Origin: Pedobacter ginsenosidimutans
GTDB taxonomy: Bacteria; Bacteroidota; Bacteroidia; Sphingobacteriales; Sphingobacteriaceae
Direction: 5' to 3'
DNA length: 64,000 nt
Assembly: GCF_001442625.1 (NCBI RefSeq)
Contig: NZ_LMZQ01000011.1
Location: 1-64,000 of the forward strand
Made by a program: the position numbers and the translations under genes. Below the pieces are notes generated by a model. That model was not told where the DNA came from. It was given only the letters and a program-made list of their open reading frames with translations, and did not search any database. Below are positions 1 to 10,000 of the stretch, piece after piece (position 1 is the first letter of the stretch; the number at the start of each line of letters is the position of its first letter).

Positions 1-20
1 AACAGGTAAAGCAGGGGTAA

Positions 21-209
21 TTAAATACGGCCATTTTGCTGGCTCTCCAGGTAGGCAGCCAGTAAATCTTTCAGGCAAAAACGATCGCTGCCAGGTAGTT
101 TTACAGGCTTTAATGTGCCATCTTTTACCTTACGTTTGTAGGTGCTTTCGCTAATGTTCAGGTAATCTTTAACCTTCTGGCCTGCTGAAAACTTTCTTGC
201 AACCAGATA
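21..209 (-). pseudogene. Excisionase-like helix-turn-helix fragment, no start codon
   Basis: The frame reads about 62 residues ending in LAAYLESQQNGRI and contains KVKDYLNISESTYKRKV, which has the pattern of a small HTH_17/MerR-like DNA-binding domain found in excisionases and accessory regulators of integrative elements. A stop codon (TGA, 212-210) sits directly upstream and the fragment has no ATG, GTG or TTG start, so it looks like the 3' part of a broken gene. It lies about 90 bp from an orphan tRNA 3' end, which fits a decayed integrated element. The family call is by eye; a short regulator read from an unseen start is unlikely given the stop. Confidence 0.5.
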
Positions 210-300
210 TCACCGAATAATATTAAGAAATGTATTAATTTAGTCAATCAAAGACATCGCTTGTCAAAATCAGTCCTGAATAATTTCAGATCCGTCAATT

Positions 301-332
301 ATGAGCAAAGGGTTCGACTCCCTTCCGGGGTA
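301..332 (+). other. Orphan tRNA 3' end, possible attachment-site scar
   Basis: A T-arm can be read at 308-324: stem AAGGG, loop TTCGACT, stem CCCTT. It is followed by CCGGGGT and a discriminator A (325-332), as at the 3' end of a tRNA. No matching 5' acceptor strand (ACCCCGG or a G:T variant) is present in the 100 bases upstream, so this is not a whole tRNA. Integrases commonly duplicate a tRNA 3' end at att sites, and the HTH fragment next door supports that reading. It could also be chance similarity. Confidence 0.45.
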
Positions 333-334
333 CA

Positions 335-887
335 AATTTTCTTTAAGCTGCAAAATTTCCTTTATTTCCACAGCTTTTTCTTTCCCATACAATTTTTTTT
401 GCATGATGTGTTTTATGAATTTATAGCGCATAGTTGAAGAGATCGCGAACAGGTAGATTTCTCCAACATCCAAGCAAAATAAACGTAAAAAAGACGTTTA
501 TAAAAGATTACTTTTTCCTATCTAGCTTAACATCTTGTAATAAAACATGGAAACGAGGAGTTTACCCCCTAATTTATATTAGATTACCCCTCACTACAAG
601 CACATTTTTTATGGTTAATTTGTTTCAACCAAGTATAAAAATCTGGTAAACTACCAGAAGTATCTTTTACAATTCTTTTAATCGTTACCGCTGTTTAGGC
701 AGCAGCAGTAAGGAATGGGCATGTGATTACAGGATAAACCAAAAGCCTTATAAACCAGATCGTTTTAAAAGGATTAACCTTTTTAAACAAGGTGATTACT
801 ATAGTTTTTATTGATCATAAAAAAGAGGGGCTCACCTAAAACGAGTAGCATATGTCCTCTTTAAAATAACCAAACGAACATGTTCAT
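335..887. other. Gene-poor A+T-rich stretch
   Basis: I see no convincing gene. The plus frame 647-811 reads a start-less peptide (RYRCLGSSSKEWACDYRINQ and onward, ending at the TGA near 811) that looks more protein-like than its surroundings and may be a decayed end of a mobile-element gene, but I cannot assign a family. An imperfect inverted pair (AAGAGG near 824, CCTCTT near 858) lies just upstream of the lectin gene and might act as a weak terminator or a leader hairpin. Confidence 0.3.
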
Positions 888-917
888 ATGCCTGTTCATT
901 CATTCTTACCTAATTTT

Positions 918-1994
918 ATGAAAACAAAATCATTTACTTTACCCTCAGCCGGCATATTGATGCTCGGATTTATTTTATTTTTTGGCAGTTGCAGAAAAAA
1001 CGATCTTCCGGATCCAGACAACACGGATAAACTTTCGGTGAAGGCAAAACTGAGCGCAATACCGCCAAACGAAACCCCACTGTCTGTAACCAATGGCACC
1101 TTTTATATCGTAAACCGAAAAAGTGGAAAAGTACTCGATGTTGGTGGTTTTCAGACTGCTGACGGCTCGAATGTTTCTCAATATGGCGGTACAGGCGGAA
1201 CAAATCAAAAATGGAACTTAACCCTGCTTTCCGGTGGTTATTATTCGATTATTGGGGTCCATAGCTCTAAAGGACTTCAGGTAGACCAAGCCGGAACAGC
1301 TGATGGAGATAATGTGAATATATCTACCTATTCGGGCGCTACAAATCAGCAATGGCTATTTACCTCATTGGGCAACGGATATTACCGTATCATTAACAGA
1401 AACAGTGGTAAGGACCTTGATGTTGCCAACCAATCAATCGCTGATGGTGCCAATGTTGCGCAATGGACTTACTCGGGCGGAGAAAACCAACAGTGGTCTT
1501 TGTTAACGGTCAATGCAGGCGGCCAACTGAATTGGGTGCTTAACAGTACAGGCGTACCAGCTGATGTAGTCGCCAGAATTACCACCGCTATGAATGATGC
1601 CTGTGCAAGATATAACGCTGGCGCCAGCTGGCCCGCCCGCACACTAACTGTGCAATATAACACAGGTGTGCCAACAGCCGATGGCAGTACAAACGGAAAC
1701 ATACGTTTTGGTGCAAATACCAGTTACCAGAATGTGCGTACGGCAATGCACGAAATTGCCCACACCTATGGCGTAGGCCTAAGCACCGGATGGACATCAA
1801 ATACAGGTACAGGCGATTTCTTGGGCGCAAACACAGTTGCACTCGTTAAAATTTTTGATGGCACTAGTGGTGTAATACATACCGGAGGCGGGCATTTTTG
1901 GCCTTACGGCTTAAACTATGACAATGAATGGAGTGAAACAAATGCCTTTAGACATGTAAAGTTAGTTTTTGCGATGCGATCAGACGGGATGTAG
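918..1994 (+). CDS. Secreted ricin-lectin (CBM13) lipoprotein with HExxH metallopeptidase-like domain
   Basis: Predicted 358-residue lipoprotein. I chose the ATG at 918 rather than 888 because it opens directly into a signal peptide with lipobox FFGSC (Cys25). Residues about 55-195 form a beta-trefoil with three QxW-type repeats (NQKWNL, NQQWLF, NQQWSL), typical of CBM13/ricin-B domains that bind galactose- or xylose-containing glycans. The C-terminal part holds HEIAHTYGVG around residue 278, a zinc-peptidase-like HExxHxxG motif, but the metzincin third ligand is not in the usual place: Leu stands at +10 instead of His or Asp. Catalysis is therefore uncertain. The lectin closely resembles the one at the end of the GH5 protein at 34472-36169, so both ends of the PUL carry it. 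A surface glycoprotein-targeting protease is one reading; a non-catalytic adhesin is another. Confidence 0.75.
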   Translation: MKTKSFTLPSAGILMLGFILFFGSCRKNDLPDPDNTDKLSVKAKLSAIPPNETPLSVTNGTFYIVNRKSGKVLDVGGFQTADGSNVSQYGGTGGTNQKWNLTLLSGGYYSIIGVHSSKGLQVDQAGTADGDNVNISTYSGATNQQWLFTSLGNGYYRIINRNSGKDLDVANQSIADGANVAQWTYSGGENQQWSLLTVNAGGQLNWVLNSTGVPADVVARITTAMNDACARYNAGASWPARTLTVQYNTGVPTADGSTNGNIRFGANTSYQNVRTAMHEIAHTYGVGLSTGWTSNTGTGDFLGANTVALVKIFDGTSGVIHTGGGHFWPYGLNYDNEWSETNAFRHVKLVFAMRSDGM

Positions 1995-2025
1995 AACAGC
2001 AGATCTGCTGCTAATATTGAATTGA

Positions 2026-2200
2026 AGAGGGTGTATCATAAAAGCGATTTCACCTCAGATGCTGTCATGTTGAGCCTGCCGAAACACCTTAAAGCGTATT
2101 TAAACAGGTCCTTCTACTACCTGTCCCGATTTTCATCGGGAGGCTCTCCGTAGGAGTCCCTTGGACAGGATGACAAATCCATATTTATGATACAACCTCT
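2026..2200. repeat. Dispersed element with ~17-bp inverted ends (copy A)
   Basis: The element starts AGAGGGTGTATCATAAA and ends TTTATGATACAACCTCT, which are imperfect inverted repeats. Its interior (GTCATGTTGAGCCTG, GAAACACCTTAAA, GGAGTCC-TTGGACAGGA) is shared with 47857-47997. It has no coding capacity and sits about 30 bp after a stop codon, where its hairpin may serve as a terminator. A MITE or REP-like origin is inferred from structure. Confidence 0.7.
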
Positions 2201-2303
2201 TTTTAAAAAGATATCGACGATAAAGAACGTTGATATCTTTTCATTTCCCGAAGATTTGGTTAATATTACCTGGTTCACATCAATTCGGATATTTGTCCTG
2301 TTT

Positions 2304-2492
2304 TCAAAGGTCCTTATCTTTATTGGCCTTCCTTTTTTCTGCCATATATTCGGAGGGCGCTACATTATATTTGGCTTTAAACGACTTAGCAAAATAATTA
2401 GGGGCGCTAAAACCTACCATATAACATATCTCCGAAACTGTTTTATCGCTTTTCTCTAATAATACGGCTGCTCTCTCCAACTTAACAGATCG
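2304..2492 (-). pseudogene. C-terminal AraC-HTH remnant of a hybrid two-component sensor
   Basis: The minus strand reads 62 codons ending in TGA at 2304, beginning RSVKLERAAVLLEKS and containing SEICYMVGFSAPNYFAKSF. This matches the final HTH of the hybrid sensor at 7012-11190 (RSVKLEKAAVLLEKS, SEICYMVGFSTPNYFAKAF). Similarity stops abruptly at RSVKL, where the frame passes into unrelated HHHQ-type sequence and dispersed repeats. So a paralogous regulator once ended here and all but its tail has been deleted. The plus-strand ORF across the same bases is a shadow. Confidence 0.8.
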
Positions 2493-2607
2493 TTGATGAT
2501 GGTGTGATCTATTTGTCGCCAGCTAAATAATTGACCTTACGCTGGCGTGAGTTGTAAACAAAACATTTGTCTTTCGACAGGCTACCAATGATAGATTCCA
2601 ATATAAT

Positions 2608-2648
2608 GGTCGTCATCAACTGGAGCAACGCGTAGCGGAGATGACGAT
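2608..2648. repeat. REP-like hairpin element (GTCGTCAT/ATGACGA type)
   Basis: GGTCGTCATC and GGAGATGACGATTC form the arms of a short imperfect hairpin. The same arm sequences recur at 2726-2783 and 56990-57110. Non-coding, between the AraC remnant and the 3' end of the GH51 gene. Confidence 0.5.
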
Positions 2649-2725
2649 TCATTGTAAACCTATCATCCAGCTCCTTTGTTTTTGGCTAAATACTAACTTC
2701 TATCAATGACAGATTCTAAAAGAAA

Positions 2726-2783
2726 GGTCGTCATCTCTCCTCCGAAGGAGTTCCTTTGGAACACTACGGTCGAGATGACGATA
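2726..2783. repeat. REP-like hairpin element, second copy
   Basis: Arms GGTCGTCATCTC and GAGATGACGATA flank an inner CTCCGAAGGAG palindrome. It is preceded by AAAAGAAAGGTCGTCAT, shared with the element near 56982. It lies just downstream of the GH51 stop codon and could end or protect the PUL transcript. Confidence 0.55.
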
Positions 2784-2816
2784 CTTCGAGATCATTTAAC
2801 GTGGCTTTATTTGGTT

Positions 2817-5390
2817 TTACAGTTCAAATACAGTAAAGGAATAAGGTTTTAGTTCGAAAGATTTAAGATCCGAAAAATCCATAGGTGTTTTTATAGGTTG
2901 GATTTTATAATCACCCGGAAGACCTGATATTTCTTTTTTAATTACTTGTTTGCTCGCAGAACCTAACTTGGACAGATCAATACTGGTGTTAACTGCGACT
3001 GGAAGCATGTTTACAATTTTAATGAATAATTTTCCTGATTTTTGGTCACGGGTAATTGAGTACGCCACCCGCTTAATTACATCTTCTCTCTTCACCGAAA
3101 AATCGACTCGTGCAGGAATGAATTCATCTCCTACGTTTTGACCGTAAAGCTGTTGCACATAATATCCAATGGTGGGCTTAACTTCTGTGTTATTAAAGTA
3201 GATCAGATCAGGATTCCACTGTGTATGTTTTTCCTTTGCCAACAGCGGTGCATAAGAGGCCATAGATACCACATCTCCATTGCGCTCAAGAGAGGTGAGG
3301 TACAACGCTTCAGCTAAAGCGGTTTCCAGGTTTGTCCTATTTCCTACCGGGAGGCTTGCCGCATACTCTCCCAGATAAACCTTTGATTTACTGCGGTCAT
3401 ATTTGTCATAAAAATCCTGATTGTTTATAAACCAGCCTGGTGGACGATAATAATGTTCATCTATCATGTCAACCTTCATTTCGTTGGCAAAGGCCCAGCC
3501 TTCCTCATAATCTGTGCCTTCAAAAAATGGTCCTGAAGTTCCAATAATGGTTATTTCAGGGTGCGCTTTTTTAAGTGCTTTATAGATCATGGCGAAATGC
3601 TCACGAAAAACATCTGTTATCTGGTCTTCATTGCCGATACCGATATATTTTAAATTAAATGGTTTCGGATGTCCTGCCGCAGCACGTTCTTTTCCCCACT
3701 TTGTATTGGTGGCTCCGTTACAGTATTCAACCAGATCGATGATATCCTGAATATATGCAGGCATATCTGCCATCGGGATTCCGCCCTGTTGCCCGCCCCC
3801 ATTGGCTCCTGAGTTTTGGCAAGGTACCCCAGCGGCAATAACAGGTACCGGAGTTGCGCCGATATCTTCACAAAACTGAAGGTACTCAAAGTATCCCAGC
3901 CCCATACTCTGGTGATAGCCCCACAAATTGCGGTCAGGAACCCGGGCCTGTAAGGCCCCGATTGTATTTTTCCATCTGTAAATGTTATGGATCCCATCTC
4001 CATGGGCCACACATCCACCGGGAAAACGTACAAAACGCGGCTTTATCGCTGCAATTGTATCTGCAAGATCTTTTCTAAGACCATTTGGGCGATTTTTGAA
4101 GGTGTTTTGAGGAAATAGTGAAATCATGTCGAGATCGATACGGCCATTTTGTAATGGCCACAATTGCAAGCTAACATCAGAGGCTGAAACCGATGATTTG
4201 AGCGTTGTTTTTATTTCCTTCCAGGACTTTGAACTGCAACTGATCAATGCTTTCGAAAGCAAGCCATATTTTTCACTGACAAGCCTTACTTCAAACGACT
4301 TCTTTCCTGCTGTAACCCGGACAAAACTGGAGAACAGGTAATTTCCCCCTTTTTTGATCGCAATTCCGTCATAACCAGCATTCGATAATGAACTACCATC
4401 GGCCGTTAAATTTAGTGCTGCATAATGTGGGTTATTCGGGTGTAGTGGCTGCGCTGTTCGAATTGCAAAATCCCCTTCTTTACCTTTGAATGTCCAGGAA
4501 TGGTTGCTGTTCCATTTTGTATCATGGTTTTCTTTATCTGATGGCTGATATTCAAAGTCACGATTTTGAATCAGTTCGCCATAAAGCCCGCCATCTGCTG
4601 CATAGTTGATATCTTCGAAAAATATCCCTGTTAACAGCTTGCTTATGGTTTTAGCTTTTTCAGGTGCTGCCGAAATATGCAGGTCCAGCTTTGTTAAGTT
4701 TGCAAAACGTACCGGATCTTCTTTGGTTGTCTCCGCATCTTGCCGCGCCTTGAAATTCCTGAGCTCCGCAGTTTTATTCAACGCTTCAACCACCGCCCAT
4801 TTAACACGGTGCAACTGTCCGCTTACCGTATTGTTTTGAATGGTAGTGGTGATGGTATTGCTTTTATAGGCAGAGAGCGGTACCTCCTTTGCCGCACTAT
4901 AGGTTTTGAAGTCTTTTGTTTCTGTCTGGAAATAGGCGCCATCGCTATCCGTATATACAATCTGATAAATGTCTAGATCTTTATTGTAACTAATTACAGG
5001 ACGAAGGATATTCTTACCTTTTTCAAAAAGGGGATAACCTTGCGGCCCCCAGTCAATCAGATTTTTTGTTTGAGTATGGGCAAATTGTTTTACCCGATCA
5101 TTTAAGCTCCAGACACATTGCCAAACTCCCCCACGCCCCAGAATCACATATGGAGCAAACATTTTTTTATCTGATCCCCAGCGGCCAAAGTCAGAACGAA
5201 GGTAAACCTGTCCTGTTCCAACAGGTGTCCAATTATTTCGGTCATCGCTCCATGCAAACCGTAATCCATCATTCCCGTAAGAAAACAGGTAAACAGAATC
5301 AGCCGCAGCATGTTGCGTTGGTTCTGTTGCAAATAAGTTTCTGCTAAACAACAGAAACACCAGCACCATAGATAGCTTACTTAATTTCAT
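2817..5390 (-). CDS. GH51 alpha-L-arabinofuranosidase with N-terminal propeller-like domain
   Basis: 857 residues with a signal peptide (MKLSKLSMVLVFLLFSRNLFA). Residues about 30-225 resemble a GH43/GH32-like partial beta-propeller (SYGNDGLRFAWSDDRNNW, VYLRSDFGRWGSDKKMFAPY). From about 235 the protein is GH51: TGIFFEDINYAADGGLYGEL, then a carbohydrate-binding-like insert, then the barrel with FVRFPGGC, acid/base Glu in GIGNEDQ (near 586) and nucleophile Glu in YLGEYAAS (near 673). GH51 enzymes release alpha-L-arabinofuranose from arabinoxylan or arabinan with retention. The start overlaps the GH27 stop by 14 bp, so the two are probably translationally coupled. It is the last gene of the minus-strand PUL and is likely periplasmic. 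The fused N-terminal domain makes it longer than a minimal GH51. Confidence 0.9.
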   Translation of the reverse strand: MKLSKLSMVLVFLLFSRNLFATEPTQHAAADSVYLFSYGNDGLRFAWSDDRNNWTPVGTGQVYLRSDFGRWGSDKKMFAPYVILGRGGVWQCVWSLNDRVKQFAHTQTKNLIDWGPQGYPLFEKGKNILRPVISYNKDLDIYQIVYTDSDGAYFQTETKDFKTYSAAKEVPLSAYKSNTITTTIQNNTVSGQLHRVKWAVVEALNKTAELRNFKARQDAETTKEDPVRFANLTKLDLHISAAPEKAKTISKLLTGIFFEDINYAADGGLYGELIQNRDFEYQPSDKENHDTKWNSNHSWTFKGKEGDFAIRTAQPLHPNNPHYAALNLTADGSSLSNAGYDGIAIKKGGNYLFSSFVRVTAGKKSFEVRLVSEKYGLLSKALISCSSKSWKEIKTTLKSSVSASDVSLQLWPLQNGRIDLDMISLFPQNTFKNRPNGLRKDLADTIAAIKPRFVRFPGGCVAHGDGIHNIYRWKNTIGALQARVPDRNLWGYHQSMGLGYFEYLQFCEDIGATPVPVIAAGVPCQNSGANGGGQQGGIPMADMPAYIQDIIDLVEYCNGATNTKWGKERAAAGHPKPFNLKYIGIGNEDQITDVFREHFAMIYKALKKAHPEITIIGTSGPFFEGTDYEEGWAFANEMKVDMIDEHYYRPPGWFINNQDFYDKYDRSKSKVYLGEYAASLPVGNRTNLETALAEALYLTSLERNGDVVSMASYAPLLAKEKHTQWNPDLIYFNNTEVKPTIGYYVQQLYGQNVGDEFIPARVDFSVKREDVIKRVAYSITRDQKSGKLFIKIVNMLPVAVNTSIDLSKLGSASKQVIKKEISGLPGDYKIQPIKTPMDFSDLKSFELKPYSFTVFEL

Positions 5391-6720
5391 ACAAAACGCA
5401 GCTATGTGGTTTAAGATTTACGGTTATTTGTTTTCCATCGTTTTGAACAACTTTTCCTGTCCAGCTATTTGTAACTTTAGGTACTTTATTTATTCCTAAA
5501 TCCGAGAGTTTTACAGAAATTTCCTTTGGATCTGGTTCATCAGAAAGATTGAACAGGGCGAGATAGTGTTGTCCGGTTTTAGCATTCGTTGATGTTACCG
5601 CAACTTTCTTGCGATCGTTAAAGAGAAATTTTACATCCGTACTTTCTCTGTGCATTTTAAGCACAGCTTTATTGGTAAGCAGCGAAGTGGTGAAAGGATC
5701 CAGACTGGGCATATCACCACCAAACATCAAGGGTGAGCGGAATATGGTGAAGAAGGTCATCAGCACCTGCTGCTCATCCTTGGTCAATCTGCTCGCACGG
5801 TCGCCGCCCCTTTCTCCGCGAATGGAAATTCTACCCAAAGGAATCATATCACAATCAGGCCATGTGCCAGGTTTAATATATGGCGCCCATGGTTGGGCAA
5901 CATTAATCAGGTGAGTAATATGTGGCCAGGTATCCCATACATCATCTACCATTCTCCACATATTTGCATGTTGCTGAACGTGTTCTGCTTTTTCTATCGG
6001 TGTTTCGCCTGGTGAGGTGCTCAGCACAATCGGGCGGCCAGTTTTATCAATTGCTTTTCTGATGAGCTCTATTTCTCCCTGATGATAAGGACGGGAAAGA
6101 TCATCTACTTTAATAAAGTCGACACCCCAGCTGGCGTAAAGTTTCATTATTGAATCGTAATATTCCTGTGCACCGGGTTTTGTAGCATCTATCGTATAAT
6201 TGTCAGTGAGCCATTTGCATTGCAAATCAGTGCTATAGATCTGATCAGCAGTGTATTTTGTGCCCATAATAGGCATCTTTTCTTTAACGGCAAGCGTAGG
6301 GATGCCACGCATAATATGGATACCAAATTTTAATCCCTTAGCGTGTATATATTTGGCCAGGTTTTTAAAGCCCTGTCCGTCTGCTGCTGACGGGAACCGG
6401 TTCAGGGCAGGCAGATAACGGCCAAATTTGTCAATTACATATTTTGGATCCGTTTGGTTATATCCCCCTGCTTTATCATTTTCCACAAACCAGCGGATAT
6501 CTACAACGATATACTCCCATCCAAAAGGTTTCAAGTTGGAAGCCATGTAATCTGCATTGGCTTTTACTTCAGCTTCTGTAACAGAAGAGCCGTAGCAGTC
6601 CCAGCTATTCCAACCCATTGGAGGAGTCTTCGCCCAATTCTTAAAATTCTGTTGCGCGTAAGTTTGATCAATTGTGAACATTGAACAAAGTAAAAGCAAT
6701 ACTAATGTTATTCTTTTCAT
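5377..6720 (-). CDS. GH27 alpha-galactosidase-like glycosidase
   Basis: 447 residues with a signal peptide ending near TYAQ. The GH27 signature PPMGWNSWDCYG starts near residue 33; VVDIRW follows near 72; the catalytic nucleophile is Asp206 in FIKVDD. The usual C-terminal beta-sandwich closes the protein. GH27 members remove terminal alpha-galactose, or beta-L-arabinopyranose in some bacterial relatives; the active-site sequence alone does not separate these. It has its own promoter-like site upstream (6743-6770) and overlaps the GH51 gene, suggesting the pair can be expressed apart from the rest of the PUL. Periplasmic location is inferred from the non-lipoprotein signal. Confidence 0.88.
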   Translation of the reverse strand: MKRITLVLLLLCSMFTIDQTYAQQNFKNWAKTPPMGWNSWDCYGSSVTEAEVKANADYMASNLKPFGWEYIVVDIRWFVENDKAGGYNQTDPKYVIDKFGRYLPALNRFPSAADGQGFKNLAKYIHAKGLKFGIHIMRGIPTLAVKEKMPIMGTKYTADQIYSTDLQCKWLTDNYTIDATKPGAQEYYDSIMKLYASWGVDFIKVDDLSRPYHQGEIELIRKAIDKTGRPIVLSTSPGETPIEKAEHVQQHANMWRMVDDVWDTWPHITHLINVAQPWAPYIKPGTWPDCDMIPLGRISIRGERGGDRASRLTKDEQQVLMTFFTIFRSPLMFGGDMPSLDPFTTSLLTNKAVLKMHRESTDVKFLFNDRKKVAVTSTNAKTGQHYLALFNLSDEPDPKEISVKLSDLGINKVPKVTNSWTGKVVQNDGKQITVNLKPHSCVLYEIK

Positions 6721-6742
6721 GCGTTTTATATTTGGTCTTTCA

Positions 6743-6770
6743 CAAATATAAATAATAAACGTTAAAGCAA
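6743..6770 (-). promoter_or_regulatory. Bacteroidetes-type promoter for GH27-GH51
   Basis: On the minus strand TATATTTG (6750-6743) matches the -7 consensus TAnnTTTG, and TTG (6770-6768) lies 17 bases upstream as the -33 element. The GH27 start codon is about 22 bases after the -7 box, so the leader would be very short. Confidence 0.6.
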
Positions 6771-7011
6771 CGATTATTATCTGATCATTTTAGTACGCAT
6801 CAAGAATAATATTACTCAAGGTGCAACACCAATGTCGTTAAGTTAAGCGCTTTTAACCACAGATGCACACAGATAAACACGGTTTTTCATATCTGTGTAT
6901 ATCCTTTCTATCTCCCGAAAATCGGGACAGGTCGTGGTTAAATTGCTTTTGCTTGTGCCGAATGGATTAACTTAACAATATTGAGCCGCAACAAGCCCCA
7001 AGGAGCTGTTT

Positions 7012-10000
7012 TTAATCCGAATCCCTTTTTTTTGCTCTATACTCTGAAGGAAGTAACTGGTATTTTTCCCTGAATGCCTTTGCAAAATAGTTAGGGGTGC
7101 TAAAACCGACCATATAACAGATTTCAGAAATGGTTTTACTGCTTTTTTCCAATAAAACCGCCGCTTTCTCGAGCTTAACAGACCTGATAAAATCAATAGG
7201 GGTTTTGCCGGTAACCCGTAAGCACTTTCTGTATAATGATACCCTACTGATCACCATATGTTTGCTCAGATCTTCTACGGATAATTGAGGTTTATGGAGA
7301 TTGTCTTCAATGTAAAGCAATGCGGTATTCAGGAATTTCACATCATCAGATTCGATCTCCATTTCCGGTGATGCCATGCTCACCTGTCTGGAATAAGTTT
7401 TTTTAAAGGTTTGATGGAGTGTGAGCAGGTTCTTGATCTTGGAATGTAAAATTTCAAAATTAAAGGGTTTGGTCATGTAATCATTCGCCCCAATTTCCAG
7501 GCCCTTTAGCTGTTCTTCTTCACCTGTTAAAGCCGTTAAAAGAATAATCGGGATATGCTTTGTCCTTTCATCTGATTTTAGTTTCCCGCACAGTTCATTA
7601 CCATTCATTTCAGGCATACTGATATCAGAAACAATTAGATTTGGATGTAGTGCGAGTGCCTTTTGCCATCCCTCCTTACCATTTGAAGCCTCTACTATAT
7701 TATAAAAAAGGCCCAGGTTATCTTTCAGGTAAAACCTAAAATCGTCGTTATCCTCAACCAGCAAAACTAATGGTGCATTTTTTTTGTGCTGGCGTTTATC
7801 AGCAGGTTCTTTTTGTACTTCCTTTTTATCCTGCAGGACATTTGGAAGTTCAGCTTCTAATTCTACCTGACGCTTTTGTTCCAGTCCTGGAGATGTAACA
7901 GGTGTAAGGTTTAATTGTACGGTAAAACAAGTTCCCAAACCGGGCTCACTCAGTACGGAGATTTCACCACCCTGCATTTTTACAAATTCTTTGGTAATGG
8001 AAAGTCCAATGCCCGATCCCTGGTTCAGAATAGATGAGGAAGTTTCATTTTGAAAAAAACGTTCGAATATTTTTTCCTGTTTATCTTCTGGAATACCAAT
8101 ACCCGAATCTGCCACCTTTACTTCCAGAGAAACCTTGTCATCTTGATCTGCACGAGGCAACATTTGTAACGCTACGCTAACTTTTCCACCTGACGGTGTA
8201 AATTTAAATGCATTTGAAAGCAGATTGAACAGTATCCGTTCTACTTTATCCTGATCATATGATACATATAAATTTTCTACAGTACTTTTAAAAGTAAGCT
8301 TGATCTGCTTCCGTTCTGCCAGATCGTAAAAAGAATCTGTTGCATCTTTAATGAAGGAAACAATTTCGCCATCGCTATTATTTAACCGTAGTTCCTGCTC
8401 TTCCATTTTACGGAAATCGAGCAGCTGGTTTACCAGGTTTAATAACCGTCGTGCATTTCTTTTTATCATGGCCAACTGACCGTATCTTTCCTTCTCCTTC
8501 GATTCGATCAAAAGTTTGTCTACAGGTGCCAAGATTAATGAAATAGGGGTTCTGAACTCATGGCTCAGGTTGGTTAAAAATTTAATTTTTAGTAAATCCA
8601 ATTCCCGTAATCTTTCTGCCTCTTTGCGGTCTTGTTGGCGCAGTTGTCGCGCCTCCGCCCTTTCCTGTGCCAAAGCAAACTCCCGTCTGAGTTTAGTAAT
8701 GCCTCTGCTGCGAATATAAAGCAGCGCGAATCCTATCAATGCCAGGTATAATATGTATGCCCAGGTGGTTCTCCAGAAAGGGGGCGAAATGCTGATATGC
8801 AGATCAGACTCAGCTATGGGAGCAGAATCGTTTTCGTTAAATGCCCTTACATGAAGAATATAATTCCCGGGATCAAGATTGGTAAAAGTAGCCTTACGTA
8901 CATCAGACGAAACAGTAAGCCAGCGTTGATCGAACCCTTCGAGATTATATTTATAAATTATTTTGTCTGGATTAAAATAATTGAGCAGCGCAAATTGGAT
9001 TGAAAAGATATTTTCCTGGTAAGTAAGCTTTAAATTATTTAGCGAGGTTATGGCTTTGGGTAAAACAATATGTCCGTTGATGGGCTCTCCTACGCGGACT
9101 TTATGGTAAAACACTTCCAGGTCGGTCATCACTAAACTAGCAGGAAACTTATTTTTTTTGATTTCACTGGCCTTGAATATATTAAACCCACTTGGCCCTC
9201 CAAAAATCAACTCTCCGCCCTTGGTTTTACCTGCAGCATTGATATTGAACTGTGTACTTTCCAGTCCATCCGATTGGCTATATTTGCTATATCTGAATTG
9301 ATAATTTTTTCCGCCAGGGATTACAGAAATCTTATAAAGGCCCTTACGTGAGCTATACCAAATATCGTGATGCTCATCTTCCAAAAGTTCAAACACCATA
9401 TCCTCAGGGAGCCCAGCAGTTTCGTTCAGATTTTTAAATATGCCCGTATTCGGATCGTATATACTGATCCCTTCTTTTGTACCAATCCACATCCACCCAC
9501 GTGCATCCTGTAAAATTGAGTTTACATCATTCTGGATCAAACTGTTGCTGTCTGCAGGGTTATTTTTTAGGTATTTGAAGGTAGCGCTTTTATGATCATA
9601 TATATTTACGCCCCCAGTGGTGCCAATCCAGATATTTTTATTTCGATCTTCGTATAAACAGGAAACAACAAAAGAGTTCAGTGTATTTTTAATATCCGGT
9701 CTAAAATGTTTAAATGTTCCGGTCTGACGATCCAATAAGTCCAGTCCACCATTTAATGTGCCAACCCAAAGTCTGTTATAAGAATCTTCTAATAAGGCAT
9801 AAATGCGGTTATCAGACAAACTTGTAATGTCGCGACCAGGCTTAAAATGCCTGAAATTTTTTCCATCAAAAGCATCAAGACCGCCCAAATAAGTGCCAAT
9901 CCACAATATACCTTCATGGTCTACCTCAAGACTTACCACAATGTCACTAGTTAAAGAAGTATTGTTATCGGGGTTATTGCGGTAAGTTGTAACCTCGCCT

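Noticed and set aside
270..649. Two overlapping 67- and 71-codon frames on opposite strands
   Set aside because: No domain, biased composition, and one is the translated shadow of the tRNA 3' end (PGRESNPLL).
2187..2459. Plus-strand 90-codon frame starting MIQPLFKKIS
   Set aside because: It begins in the repeat element and is antisense to the AraC-HTH remnant, which explains the open frame.
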